Shown: piece after piece, positions 52,853 to 64,000 of the stretch
Position numbering within the stretch: position 1 is the stretch's first letter
How the letters are laid out: every line of letters begins with the position of its first letter
NCBI GenBank assembly: GCA_008933995.1
Contig: WARS01000063.1
Location: forward strand, 2,464,833 to 2,528,832
DNA length: 64,000 nt
From: Datnioides undecimradiatus
Lineage: Eukaryota > Chordata > Actinopteri > Lobotiformes > Datnioididae
Direction: 5' to 3'
Position numbers and translations under genes: made by a program
Notes under the pieces: model-generated
What the model was told of the DNA's origin: nothing
Database searches by the model: none
Seen by the model: only the letters and a program-made list of their open reading frames with translations

Positions 52853-53030
52853 TAGAATAGAATAGAATAGAATAGAATAGAATAGAAGTACTTTATTAAT
52901 CCCCTGAGGGAAATTTTGTTATTACAGTAATAATATAAAATCGAACAAAAGATAAAAACAAAATAAGATAAAATATCTCTCCAAATATAATAAAATATAC
53001 ATACATACATATACATGTTCATAAATAAGT
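52853..53030 (-). mobile_element. Minus-strand LINE/SINE 3' tail with (ATTCT)n
   Basis: Reading the minus strand, AAATTTCCCTC, GGGATTAATAAAGTA and then a TTCTA/ATTCT pentamer array match the 3' end of the element at 24471-25370, apart from the microsatellite sequence. Only a short 3' portion is recognisable; the upstream limit is uncertain. Confidence 0.65.
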
Positions 53031-53040
53031 GTATGTGAAC

Positions 53041-53200
53041 AAGATGTGATTAAGCACATTTACTCAACTACTCCACAAGTTTGAGGTACTTATGCAAAAT
53101 ACTCACGTATATATCGGCTCCACAAGTCTTGCAGGCAAATATTGTACTTTTTACTCCACTACATTAACAGCTTTAGTTACTCGTTACCTGTCCGTCCAGG
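53041..53200. repeat. Dispersed teleost repeat (TACTTTTACTCCACTACATT type)
   Basis: Contains ACATTTACTCAACTACTCC, GTACTTTTTACTCCACTAC and AACAGCTTTAGTTACTCGTT. It is clearly related to 7280-7400 and, more loosely, to 4027-4060, 5551-5740, 20660-20690, 44240-44290 and 48205-48295. Confidence 0.6.
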
Positions 53201-53539
53201 TGAAACCTTGTATGTCTAGCTGCGTTGCTGTTGGATGTTTGTGATAAAGGATGACGTGTTTCCTGTGTGAGCTCAGCTGAATAAACTGTATTTACAAACC
53301 CCTCTCTGCTGTTTTCCTGACCTTTAAAGGCGCGTGCTTTTCCCAGGAACATGACACATAGATATTAATTCAGCAGGTACATTAATCCAACATAGAGCTT
53401 TGATTTTTACTTAAAACAGTCTCATAATTTCACCTGAGCGAGACTGTAAATGCGGGTTTTACGTGTTTGTGCATCTTTACTGTTTCCCCTGAATCTTCAC
53501 CAAATGTTGTTAAAATGGAGTTTAATTAAAGTGAGCTTT

Positions 53540-53894
53540 AACCCCGCCCCGCCCACCCCTGCTCCGCCCTCCTCTGCTCCGCCGTCGTCTCCACATCAGG
53601 GCTGACGCGTCACGCGGCTTTTACGTCACAAACAGCAGCAGCACGCGGCGGCTACACGCCGAGGGGAGGGGCATGCGCGCGGGGCGGCGGTTGGAACATA
53701 CATATGAAACACACACACACAGTAAGCAACGTTTCCCGCCGCTGCACGCGACCGTTCCAGCACCAGATTCGGGTGGACTGATTGATCCGCCGCCGCACGA
53801 GGACAGAATGAATTACTAGGCGGGAAACAGGGAAACCATGGCAACGGATTTTAGGACGAGCTGACTGACGCACCGACAGATCCAGTCTTTACAG
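53540..53894 (+). promoter_or_regulatory. CpG-rich promoter and untranslated first exon of fbxo41
   Basis: GC-rich block with CCGCCC boxes (53545-53585), a TGACGCGTCA palindrome (53603-53612) and a CRE-like TTACGTCAC (53631-53639). It ends at the donor ACAG|GTGAGA after 53894. A tiny upstream ORF (53838-53864, MATDFRTS) lies in the proposed exon. The CREs would fit a neuronal gene. The link to the coding exon acceptor at 55345 is inferred. Confidence 0.55.
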
Positions 53895-54870
53895 GTGAGA
53901 GTAGATTTAACGTGTTAACTGAGTGACATTCTTCATCTACCGCAATAACAATATTAACAATATCATAGTCTCCAGCTGAATTAAACACTCCTTTACTTTA
54001 ATGTTTCTCATTAAAACATACTGCTTTTATTTTCTCACATCCACACACCGACCTTCCTGTGTTTCTACTGAAATCACGCTCAGTCAGTGTCAGTCTTTAA
54101 TTTGTTTGAAATTACAGCACAAAAGAAGATTTTTTGTCAAACAGGCTGGAAATATTTACCTCATTTTATAATATATATATATATAGCTATAATATTTGAG
54201 ACGAAGTTAAAAAGCTATATACCCTCAGTTTGACTGGCAATTCCGGGAGTGCAGAAAAATAACCTGATTTAATTTTTTAAAAAAATGTTTAAAGATAGAA
54301 ATTACAGAACTAATCAAAAAGGAGATTTTTCTGAAAGGATCCTTCAGCTGTATATATCTTTTTATACCATATCAGTGTGAAATATAATGAATTCCATTAT
54401 ACAACCTTTGTTCTCAAGTTACCACAGTTGCACCTCTATGCTAAGCTAAGCTAACTGGCGGAGTCATGCAACTGTAGAACTTTAGGTTCACTTCAGGAAC
54501 CTGTGAGGAACATGGTGTGAGTTCATCAGGCTGGTGGACTTTGAGCATTATGGTTACAATAATAACCACTTTGTAAAGAGTGCACCTGCTAAATGCTAAC
54601 ATCAGCCCACTGACAATGCTAACATTATAGATTAAAATATGCTACATTCAGCAGGTGCAATGTTTCAGTGTTAGCATGCTAACATTTGGATGGAGGCTCC
54701 ACACCCAGACATTTCTTTCTTCCTGCTCATCCATCCATACTTAAAATTCCTGCACATGGGGTTGACCAGAGAACACACACACACACACTCACACTCACAC
54801 ACACACTCACACACACTCAGACTGCACACGCCCAGTGCAAGTGTGTGTTTTCATATTTGTTTCCTGTGTC

Positions 54871-54904
<34 letters not shown>

Positions 54905-55202
54905 TGTGACGTGGAAGACGCACGCTTCACTTAGCAATTAGCCACATGGTAGCACACACACATGTCCTACTAATGTCAAATCCAACAGGCGTGTGAGTGT
55001 GTGAGTGTGTGATATTCAGACAGGACAGCCTAATCCATGAAATGTGACAATGACTCTCTCTCTCTCTCACACACACGCACGCACACACACTCACACTCAC
55101 GTACACATTTTGCTGAAGCTTTGGTGTTTTTAATCTACAGAGTTCAGTCTCATTAAATCTTTATCTGCACAAAATCAATTATGTAGCACGCACACACACT
55201 CA

Positions 55203-55243
<41 letters not shown>

Positions 55244-55345
55244 ACCCAGTTTCTACTCAGGTTTGCTCAGGATGCTATGTGAGTGTGTGTCGTCCGGTCG
55301 CTGCGTCTCCGTTGTTCTCTGAGCTCTTTCGGTTTCATCTTGCAG
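53895..55345 (+). other. Probable fbxo41 intron 1
   Basis: AT-rich, with CA microsatellites at about 54770-54830, 54874-54901 and 55190-55241, and a dispersed GTTAGCATGCTAAC element at about 54580-54690. No exon seen. Confidence 0.5.
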
Positions 55346-55367
55346 GGCTGCAGCTCCCCGGTGCAGC

Positions 55368-56943
55368 ATGTCTTCCTCCTCCTCCTCATCTTCCTCATCT
55401 TCTTCCGAGCTGCCCTACTTTTGTCCTCGCTGTGGTGACGAGTTTCGCTTCTTGTCCGTACCTGAGCTCCGTGCTCACCTGGTCAGCCGACACACCTACG
55501 AGACCCTGCTGGTACTGTCACAGGTGCAACTGATCATTTCTATTATCAGTCTATTATTTTGTTTGATTTACCAATAATCAATATGTGAGCAGTTTATCAG
55601 TCATCAGCAGTTTATTACGGCTCAAACTGTCAAATCGAAGCAGCTGCAGATAAATCTTCTTAGCTCCTGTGGGTTGAGCTGATCTTCTGTTTGAAACGCT
55701 CAGGCTCGGGTTAGGAGCTCCAGACATGCTGCTCTCCTCCCACTGCCCGGCCAAGCTGTGTCCCAGAGACAGAGCTCTTCTCTGGGCATGGAAGTCCACA
55801 GCCTCCCCGTGCCGCTGGCCTGCCTGGATCTCGCCTCGTCGTCCGCCTCCGTCCGGCTGCTCAGGGACATGTTCGGCCCTTCAGATCGCACTCTCCTCTC
55901 TTCTGCGGGACATCCACAAGACCCCTCCACTGCTCTGGCCCTCCCCAGCTCAATGGAGCCTCTTCCAGGGAAGAAGCTCGGCGAGGTGGGGGTCCAGATG
56001 GGCCTGGAGTTCGGTCTGTTGGTGGGAATCGGGCTGGAGGAGCAGCTGGGGCTGGGGCTGGACCGTAAAATTGCCCGGGCATTTGCAGAGGTGGAGGAGA
56101 GGGTGAACCGTCGCATGGGCCGACTGAAGGCAGAGCTACAGAGGAGGGAGGCGGAGCTCGAGCTTGAGAGGAGGGGTGGGGAGCGACTGAAGAGTGAGAA
56201 ACAGGAAGTGGAAGAGAGGGCGGCGTACCTGTCCAGACAGGTGGGTGGAGCTTTGATGCTGAAAGAGAATAAACCAGTGGTGTTTTTAAAACCTTGACAT
56301 TAATGAAGACGACAAATATTAAAACTGAACACTCGTTAATGTTCGCCTCTCACCTGTCAGGTCTCTGCTGCCGAGGAGATGATGGAGCGGTTAAAGAAAG
56401 ACCTGGAAAGAAGAGAGAAAGAGCTGAGTGAGCGGCAACAGTCAGTATCTCCGTCTGTGCCTCTAAACAAAGACACTGAGGCCAACAGGACGGTAGCTGC
56501 TGCAGTTTGGCTGCTGTTGGCGCGGCTGCAGAAACAGTCAAATCTCAACAAATGCAGATAATCAGCATTAAACGTCCAAAACACTGAGCCTCTCCTTCAA
56601 ATGAACCCAGTGACAAATACAGGCTGAAACACGTTAGCATAACTCACTGAGCCCTGTACAGCCTCGCACTTCCTGTTTCCCTCCCCCAGAGCATTACAGG
56701 AACTGTAGCTCTAACAGGAACTGGAGATCTAACAGTGCAGAGGTCATTAGCAGGGGTGTAATGTGAAAGAACAGAGTAGATAGTGATTTTAATGTTTCTG
56801 CCTGATGCATCGCTGCTCTACCAATGATCAGACAGTAATCTGTGGTATTTACTGCAGCATGCAGGGATCTACTGTCTGCTCCCAACACCGAGAAACACAG
56901 CGTGATGCACGGACAGAGCAAACATCATGTTTAATCTGCATCA

Positions 56944-56998
<55 letters not shown>

Positions 56999-59900
56999 GT
57001 GGGTGGCTGTGGTGATAGATGTAAGATGACAGCGAGGCGCAGTCGCCCTGAGGGTGTGTGTGAGCTCGTATGGTCAGTCATTGTTCTTCCTCTCTGACAC
57101 CGACAAGCTGCTGCTGTAGCTGTGTTTTAGCATGTTTCACTGTATTCAGTGTGTGTTTTGCAGGGAGATGGTGGACATCGAGTGTTTTCTGAGGGACATG
57201 GCGGAGAAAGAGGCAGAGGCCAAGTCCAGACTGCAGGTGACCGGCGGTTTGTGCTGTGTGTAGTTTGTCGTTGTGGTGTTTGAAGGTGTTAGCGTAGCTT
57301 CAGCCAGTCAGACGCATGGATGGCAGCTGTTCCTCAGGCCGCGTCCATGCTCATACATTACGTTTCAAAATATGGTCATGTGATGTGACCGTGACGAATC
57401 AGGGAAGGACCCGTCGTGGCTGATAGGCACCACTCAGGAAGCGAACATGTGTAACTCTGTTTGGTCAGAATGAAAGCTAACCCCGTAGCATTAACCAGGT
57501 TAGCTTGTGAGCTAAATGTTCAGTCTGTCACCTGAGGCCACGTGGGTCTGGTTCAATAACTGCACAACTGAGCCGTTCAAACTCAGGTTAGCAGCTGGAA
57601 CACCTCGGCTCAGAGCTGAAGCTGTTGCTCAGGCTAGCCGACTGTTCTTTGGATGCTAAAAGTTGATTTTTTTTAGTTCACAAATTGATTTTAACTGTTC
57701 CTGACTGACGTTAGCCAGCGACATTCAGGTCGGTGGCTGCTCCCTGACCCGCCGTCACCATCACTCCGTTAATCACTGCATCTGATTCCAGGTGTTCATC
57801 GAGTCGCTGCTGGAACGAGCCGACCGTGCCGAGCGGCAGTTACTGCTGCTCAGCTCACACGCGCATCGCAATCACTGCGCACGCCACAAAGACAAGCACA
57901 CGCACACATACGCTGACACACCCGCAGAGGGATACGCACCTGTACCTGGCCGGGGAGGACGCAGCCTGGACGGTAGCACCGATGACATCATTGCCAACAG
58001 GATGCAGGGGACCGTGGGCAACCGGGTGAGTGACGTCAGCGTGCGTGTTAATGAAGGTTGACGAGAATAACTCAGATTCTGTGAAGGGGAAAATTTGAGC
58101 GTGTGCTCCTGAATTCAGTGGGTTAATCTGAATTTCTGTTTGTTTGATGCGTAAAAGAGTTAAAATCATCAGCCGAGTCCCTGAATGTCACACGGCTGCA
58201 GTTTAGTGAGTTTAACAAGAGGAACCCCTCGATCTGACCACGGCGGCCTCGCAGGTGGTTCATGCTCAGTCTGCTGTTCGCATTTTAAACTGACACCTGA
58301 CCAGTGTGTCGTCTCCTCCTCCAGAGGAGCTACAGCGTTTCAGGCCCCTACCGCCTGGGAGAGCAGCTGCACAGCCACCATCACTACAGGTGCCTGAATG
58401 CGCCACACACACCTCCATTCAACCACTGCATGAACCTCTGTGACCTCAGCATGAACATTTTCACCTTCAGATTAAAGTTTTCCTCAGATTTCGGACGATG
58501 TCACCGTGCCTCTGACCCGTCCTCTCTCTGCCTCCCAGTGGTCTGGGACCCATGCGGACCTTGTCTCTGGGATCAGGTGGGTGGGACAGTGAGGGGGCGT
58601 TGGTCCAGCTCCACCCCTACCTCTACGCTCCACCTTGTGCTGAACGACAGAGAGGAGGAGGAGACGGGAGGAGAGACAGACGCTGGTACGTCAGATAAAG
58701 TCTGAAGACGCTTTAATCTGTAACTGTCGTGTGATTCAGGATGGAAACAGCCTCTGGGTGGAGATGGGACGTCTCCTGATGAGAGCGTGGGCATGTGACC
58801 ACAGCCGAAGTGTGTTAGCCTGGAGCAGAGATGAGGAGGCTCCAGACGTGCTCCTGAACACACCATCAGTATTACCAGGTTGGTTTTAGTGCAGCGATCA
58901 CCTTCTTCTTCTCCTGCTGTGTTTCCAGGCTCAGTGAGGAAGGATGTGGCAGAACATGGAGCAAAAGAAACCGTCGGCACCACAGCACTGAGGAGGAGGA
59001 GGAGGAGGAGGGGGGTTTCTGGAGCAGCGCTGAGATGAGGAGACTCGTGTTCGCCAGGTCTCACACACCTGGTTCAGGTAAACTGTGTTCTTCTTCTTCT
59101 CGCTGCTGTTGCAAACTTCCTGTCGCTGCTTCACAATAAAAGCCTGCTGGTTCTAATCTTCCTGTCTGTGCCCCGCCCCCTGCAGAAGACCCCTCCTCAC
59201 CGCGCTCTACTCCTTCCCATTGTCCCGGCGACAGACAGCTGGGGGCAGACACCTTGAGGCTGAGGGCGGGGCTTTTCTGTGTGTTTCCATATTTGGACGT
59301 ACGCTCCTTGCTGCATGCTGCCGAGGTCTGCTCTGATTGGCGGTTTGTTGCCAGGCACCCGGCGGTTTGGACACGCCTCCGGCTGGAGAGTGCCAGGGTA
59401 TCGGCCGAGGTAGAGGAGCCTTCATCATCTTCGTCATCATCAGCCTTAACTTTGAACAAATCAAATCGTCCCAAACAAAGTACTTTGTTCACTGTTCTAC
59501 CCTTCATGGCGGTTAATACGTGTGTGTGTGTGTGTGTGCAGTTCCTGACCACGCTGTCTCAGTGGTGTACTCAGACTCAGTCTGTGGTTCTCATCAACCT
59601 GAAGCCTCGAAGCCGCCGAGCCATGGAGACTCGAGAGGATTACCACAGGAGCACTCGGTAACACTCTTTGTCTGTGTGGACCCTTGCTGACACGCTACAT
59701 TACCTGGACCCCAAACCTGATCCCACCCTGGACCTCAGACCCTGGTCTGGCTCCTTCTGACGGTCCTTTGACGTAATGAAATCTGGTCTCAGTGCAGCAA
59801 CATCAACGGTCCTCATAAACATAGCTTCAGTGACTGGAAGACGTGTGACAGGGGGCATTGTGGGTATTGTAGTTGACCTGGGTGTTTTCTGTCTCAGAGG

Positions 59901-61468
59901 CAGTGTGGAGCCGGGGGTGGAGGCCCTGCTGAGGTCGGCAGGGGGCAGTCTGCTCCACCTGTCTGTCTCTCATTGTCCTCACATCCTGACAGACAGGACG
60001 CTGTGGCTGGCCAGCTGCTACTGCAGGAACCTGCAGACGCTCACATACAGGTGCCAGTTTACCCATTCACCTGTCTGTCTGCTCACCTGTCTGTCTGCTC
60101 ACCTGTCTGTCTGTCTGCTCACCTGTCTGTTCCTGCAGGAGTTCATCAGACCCTATTGGTCAGGAGGTTCTCTGGGCCCTGGGTGCGGGCTGCAGGAACA
60201 TCAGCAGCCTGCAGGTGGCACCAGCTCACCCCTGGTCAGTGCACACACATATTACTACAGTACAAGTACTCGATTACATTCTCATTAACAGATTACTCCT
60301 TTTCCTGCCTCTCCCTCAACCACCCACAGCCAACAGCCCACTCGCTTTGGAAACCATTGCCTGCAGACGATTGGTCGATGCTGGCCACACCTCCGCTCGC
60401 TCAGCGTGGGCGGGGCTGGCTGTGGGACTCAGGGATTGGTCGCTCTGGGTGAGTCATGTGACGTTTTGCAATCACGGACTGTTAAAACGACGTCACCACA
60501 ACCTTCATATGACCTCACCGTCTCCTGCCCCCGGTCTGAGTCCTGAGCGGGAACGGCGGCTGATGTAAACACACACGTAACACACATAACACACACGTGA
60601 CACAACACACACGTGACACATAACACACACGTGACACATAACACACACATAACATACACGTAACACACACGTAACACATAACACACACGTAACACACACA
60701 TAACGCATAACACACACGTAAACACAAGTTCGTCTGATTCAACATTTTATGACTTTGATGTTAATAAAATGTCACAATGCAATCAGTGTGTGTGTGTGTG
60801 TGTGTGTGTTCAGTGCGTAGCTGTGCTCAGCTGCAGGTGTTGGAGCTGGAGCGTATCACCGACCTCGGCCTGCAGGCGGCGACAGAGCTGAGTGGAGCCG
60901 GACTGAAGAGTCTGGAGACGCTGATCCTGACACACACACCTGTCAGTGGCCAGGCCATCCTGCAGCTGCACAGTGAGACACGCAGACAGCTGCTGCTCCT
61001 CCTGCTGCTGCTCCTCCTGCTCCTGCTCCTGCTCCTGCCGCTGCTCCTCCTGCTGCTGCTCCTCCTGCTGCTGCTCCTCCTGCTCCTGCTCCTGCTCCTG
61101 CCTTTGCTCACTCCTGCTCCTGCTCCTCCTCCTCCTGCTCCTGCTGCTGTCTGTCCTGCTCCTCCTGCTCCTCCTGCTCCTGCTGCTTGCTCCTCCTGCT
61201 GCTGCTCTGTCCCTCCTCCTCCTGCTGCTGCCATCCTGCTCCTCCTGCTGCTGCTCACATCCTGCTCCTGCTGCTACTCCTGCTGCTGCTCATCCTGCTC
61301 ACTCCTGCTTCTGCTCCTGCTCCTCCTCCTGCTCCTGCTGCTCCTCCTCCTCCTGCTGTCATCACTGCTGCTGCTCATCCTCTCCTCCTCCTGCTGCTGC
61401 TCCATCCTGCTCCTCCTGCTGCTCATCCTGCTCATCCTGCTCCTGCTCCTGCTCCTCCTGCTGCTGCT

Positions 61469-61519
<51 letters not shown>

Positions 61520-62438
61520 GCTGCTGCTGCTGCAGCTCATCATGTCACTCCTCCTGCTGCTCCTGTTGTCCTCCTCCTCCTGCTGCTCCTCCTCCTGCTC
61601 CTCCTCCTCCCTCCTCCTGCTGTCCTCCTCCTCCTCCTCCTGCTGCTCATCACTGCTGCTGTTCATCTGCTACTCATCACTCCTGCTGTCATCCTCCTCC
61701 TCCTCTTCCTCCTGCTCCTCCTCCTCCTCCTGCTGTCATCCTCCTGCCTGCTCCTCCTCCTCCTGCTCCTCCTCCCTCCTGCTGCTCCTCCTCCTCCTCC
61801 TGCTCCTCCTCCCCTCCTCCTGCTCCTCCCTCCCTCCTGCTGCTGCTCATGTCCTCCTGCTGCTTCCTCCTGCTCCTCCTCCTCCTGCTGCTGCTCCTCC
61901 TCCTCCTGCTGCTCCTGCTCCTCTTCCTCCTGCTCCTCTGTTTAGCGCCTGACACAGCATCCTGTGTGTCTCTGCAGGTTGCTGTGGTAACATCAGATCT
62001 ATAATGGTCGAGGTCTCTGTGTCAGACTACTTTGAGGACCCGGACACTGAGGAAGCTCAGCACCTGTTTGGGGAAATCCTCAGCACGCTGAAGGTGAGGG
62101 TGACCAATCACAGCACAGATGAGTCCGGTCCTGGTTTCTGATTGACTGACAGAGTTGTCAGGTCCACGGTTTACCTGAGTCACATCAGCTCCTGGCAGAT
62201 TACACTACAGATCACCACCATCAGCAACAGAGGGCAGGTCACCGTAGAAACAGAGTGCAAGTCACCTTAGCAACAGCACTGATGCTTCTGAGTCAGTACT
62301 TCACCTGTCTGTTACCTGCTGCAGCTGCTAAACACGAGCTAGGAGGCTAATTAGCTGCTCAGCTGCTACTAGCACCAACACCAGCAGCTGTCAGTCAAAC
62401 TCAGACACAGGGACACAGGTTCAGTGGGGTTTCTAATG

Positions 62439-62473
<35 letters not shown>

Positions 62474-62561
62474 TGTCTCTGTGTGTCTGTTTTCTCAGGT
62501 TCTTCAGAAGCGTCCTGGTCTCTGCGACGTCCTGCAGGTTAAAGCCGAAGGATTCTGCTGA
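55368..62561 (+). CDS. fbxo41: F-box only protein 41
   Basis: Brain-enriched F-box protein, substrate receptor of an SCF ubiquitin ligase. Sixteen coding exons: 55368-55523, 55704-56240, 56361-56440, 57164-57236, 57792-58025, 58325-58389, 58539-58685, 58929-59077, 59186-59409, 59542-59657, 59898-60050, 60139-60234, 60330-60448, 60814-60972, 61978-62093, 62499-62561. All phases close to 2487 nt, 828 aa (human 875). An N-terminal C2H2-like finger (YFCPRCG to HLVSRHTYETL, residues 16-46) is followed by a coiled coil (about 165-290, ending LLERADRAERQL). A Ser/His-rich linker precedes the F-box (about 504-550, YLDVRSLLHAAEVCSDWRFV). Leucine-rich repeats run to the end (HCPHILTDRTLWLASCYC, LQTIGRCWPHLRSLSVGGAG), and the C-terminus is KAEGFC (human KVEGGC). 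Intron 14 is almost wholly a CTG/CTC array. A candidate poly(A) signal AATAAA lies at 63375-63380. Confidence 0.95.
56946..56998. repeat. (CA)n microsatellite in fbxo41 intron
   Basis: Perfect CA run in the intron between coding exons 3 and 4. Similar GT runs flank exon 10 (59520-59538), exon 14 (60785-60810) and exon 16 (62441-62472). Confidence 0.95.
60548..60730. repeat. CACACGTAACACATAA repeat in fbxo41 intron 13
   Basis: About 180 bp of AACACACACGT(A/G)ACACATAAC units. The Cys/Val-rich minus-strand frames here are artefacts. Confidence 0.9.
60985..61945 (+). repeat. CTG/CTC array filling fbxo41 intron 14
   Basis: About 960 bp made almost only of CTGCTC, CTCCTG and CTGCTG units on the sense strand. 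It begins about 15 bp after the exon 14 donor and ends about 30 bp before the exon 15 acceptor. All three plus-strand frames stay open for long distances (poly Leu, Ser/Cys, Pro/Ala), which is a repeat artefact. Confidence 0.95.
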
Positions 62562-62578
62562 TCTCAGCATGAAAGCGT

Positions 62579-62609
<31 letters not shown>

Positions 62610-63513
62610 TCAGTGAATGTGGGGACGGTCATAACATCATGCACTTCACAGGCCAAAGCTCTGAGCTCGAGCGGCGTACCTGACACCTGGCAGATGGACG
62701 CCACGTCACCGACGAGGAACATATGGACTCACAGTCACACCGTGGTCAGAGACGGCGGCCATTTTCCTCTGACATCACGCGTCAGATGCTGTCACCATAA
62801 GGGAACTGGTCGTGCTGTTGTGTTCTGGGTAAACGCTGGGACGGTAAAACAAGGTGCAACGTGTTTGTGATTCCAGACGAGCAGATTGATGCAGAACATC
62901 TGCGCCGTGAGCGCGACGTCCGTCTGAGTCTCAGACACGACACCAGAAACCCTTAAAGTCCCGCCACACACACTCACCCTGATCCACTCAACAGCTTCTC
63001 TCCTTGTCTGTGATAAAACATGAACCGCTCTTCTTCACTCATAGAATAACCACATTCTCCCTTAACAAACTCTCAGTCCTACCTTTATTTTCACTTGCCC
63101 GTTAAGGTGAAGGTGACTTTATTAGCAATAAGGACGTTTAAAAACCCTTAAGTTCTACCTTAAAAAGCCATAAATCTCTTAAGATTCAATGAAACCGTGA
63201 TTCTTCAGCTTTACTCTAAAAACTAAGCACAAATACCTTTGCACACTGACTCATACACCAAAGACATCAGTCAGTCAGTCAGTCAGTCAGTGGTGTGTTG
63301 GACTTCAGGATGGAAACGAATACATCGAGTGTCTGTCAACATCTTTGTCGACGTTAAAGGTGCTACACGCCATCAATAAATCTACTTCTCGCCAGTTTTA
63401 AGACTTTGTGTGATTGATGAACCACCTGAACACACCACAGACACCTGAACTCACCACAGACACCTGAACTCATCCATGGATTTATGTCTGTTGTTGAGCT
63501 GTGATGCAGCAGA

Positions 63514-63566
<53 letters not shown>

Positions 63567-63779
63567 TGAGAGAGAGAGATAAACCTGGCTGAGATAAACT
63601 CCTGCAGGATAAAGGTCAAGTGCAAAGGTCGTCTGTTATCGTCTGAACCTGTGGGAGTGAGCGAGTGAACGACCTTTCACCCCAGAGAAGGAGAGAGTGA
63701 GCGAGGAAGAGCCGAACAATGTGTGTGTTTTAACTGAACGAGCGGCAGTGAAAGTGTGTGTGTGTATGTCGTGGTCAAC
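62562..63779. other. fbxo41 3' UTR and spacer
   Basis: Non-coding. AATAAA at 63375-63380. A (CAGT)n stretch lies at 63266-63290 and a (GT)n tract at 63517-63564. Sequence before 63780 is the 5' UTR or promoter of the next gene. Confidence 0.5.
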
Positions 63780-63864
63780 ATGGTGCTCCTCAGACGGATG
63801 CCTCACTACCTGCTGCTGTCGGCCATGTTGGCTCTGCTCCTCTTCATCAGCTCCCTCTGGCTCC
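63780..63864 (+). CDS. First coding exon of an unidentified type II membrane protein
   Basis: ATG at 63780 (AACATGG, good context) opens 28 codons and one base, ending at the consensus donor CTCC|GTGAGT. The product has Arg-Arg next to a hydrophobic span (MVLLRRMPHYLLLSAMLALL), the pattern of a Golgi signal anchor as in glycosyltransferases and sulfotransferases. The rest of the gene lies beyond the window. The identity is unknown; the topology is an inference from charge and hydrophobicity. Confidence 0.5.
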
Positions 63865-64000
63865 GTGAGTTTCCTCCGTCACAGCTGAACGTCGGCCATG
63901 TTGGCTCCACCTCCCCCACGCTTGGCTTTAGTGGTGGAAATTATACTATACTAAGATTTGCCGTTTATCAAATTATGATAAACTAAACACAACAAACAAA

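Noticed and set aside
55726-56106. Trp/Ser-rich ORF
   Set aside because: Shadow frame of fbxo41 exon 2.
60777-62004. Long Leu-, Ser/Cys- and Pro/Ala-rich open frames in three phases
   Set aside because: They arise from the CTG/CTC array in fbxo41 intron 14. All frames are open at once, and flanking exons splice across it in phase.

Overview
This window looks like nuclear DNA of a ray-finned fish, most likely a percomorph teleost. The genes have vertebrate exon-intron structure with short introns. (CA)n and other microsatellites are very dense. Fish-type non-LTR retrotransposons are present, and the gene content matches vertebrate families (AIMP1, SGMS2, LEF1, WBP1L, CYP17A, EGR4, FBXO41). 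All exon joins below were made by hand from splice motifs, reading phase and remembered family sequence. For seven genes every exon phase closes exactly into one frame, which is strong internal evidence, but no alignment or transcript was available.

Layout. 1-442: last exons of a GIMD1-like AIG1 GTPase (+). 810-6184: complete aimp1 (-, 313 aa). 6.2-8.2 kb: divergent spacer with a CpG-rich promoter. 8.1-14.9 kb: sgms2 (+, 384 aa). 15.7-19.4 kb: a compact, divergent TCF/LEF HMG-box gene (-, lef1-like, about 212 aa) for which no beta-catenin-binding domain is visible. 20.4-23.3 kb: a decayed C2H2 zinc-finger pseudogene (+). 23.5-25.4 kb: retrotransposon debris. 25.5-26.7 kb: two CpG-rich promoter-like blocks. 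28.8-33.0 kb: wbp1l (+, 896 aa, unusually long). 33.0-39.4 kb: intergenic, nothing recognised. 39.5-46.2 kb: a CYP17A steroid P450 (-, 519 aa, probably cyp17a2) with a roughly 2-kb LINE in antisense inside intron 3. 49.1-52.0 kb: egr4 (+, 448 aa) with a CArG/TATA promoter. 53.6-63.4 kb: fbxo41 (+, 828 aa, 16 coding exons), with a roughly 1-kb CTG/CTC array in intron 14. 63.78 kb: first coding exon of an unidentified type II membrane protein (+).

The gene order joins three blocks that sit apart in human: GIMD1-AIMP1-SGMS2-LEF1 (4q24-25), WBP1L-CYP17A1 (10q24) and EGR4-FBXO41 (2p13). Neighbour conservation inside each block supports the gene names. I see no operon-like or defence-like system. 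The most interesting items are the apparently N-terminally short lef1-like gene, a frame-neutral histidine-coding intron in aimp1, the greatly enlarged wbp1l last exon and the intronic CTG/CTC array of fbxo41.

The genes work in separate processes: translation (aimp1), sphingomyelin synthesis (sgms2), Wnt-type transcription (lef1-like), a WW-binding membrane adaptor (wbp1l), steroid hydroxylation (cyp17a), immediate-early transcription (egr4) and neuronal ubiquitin ligase function (fbxo41).
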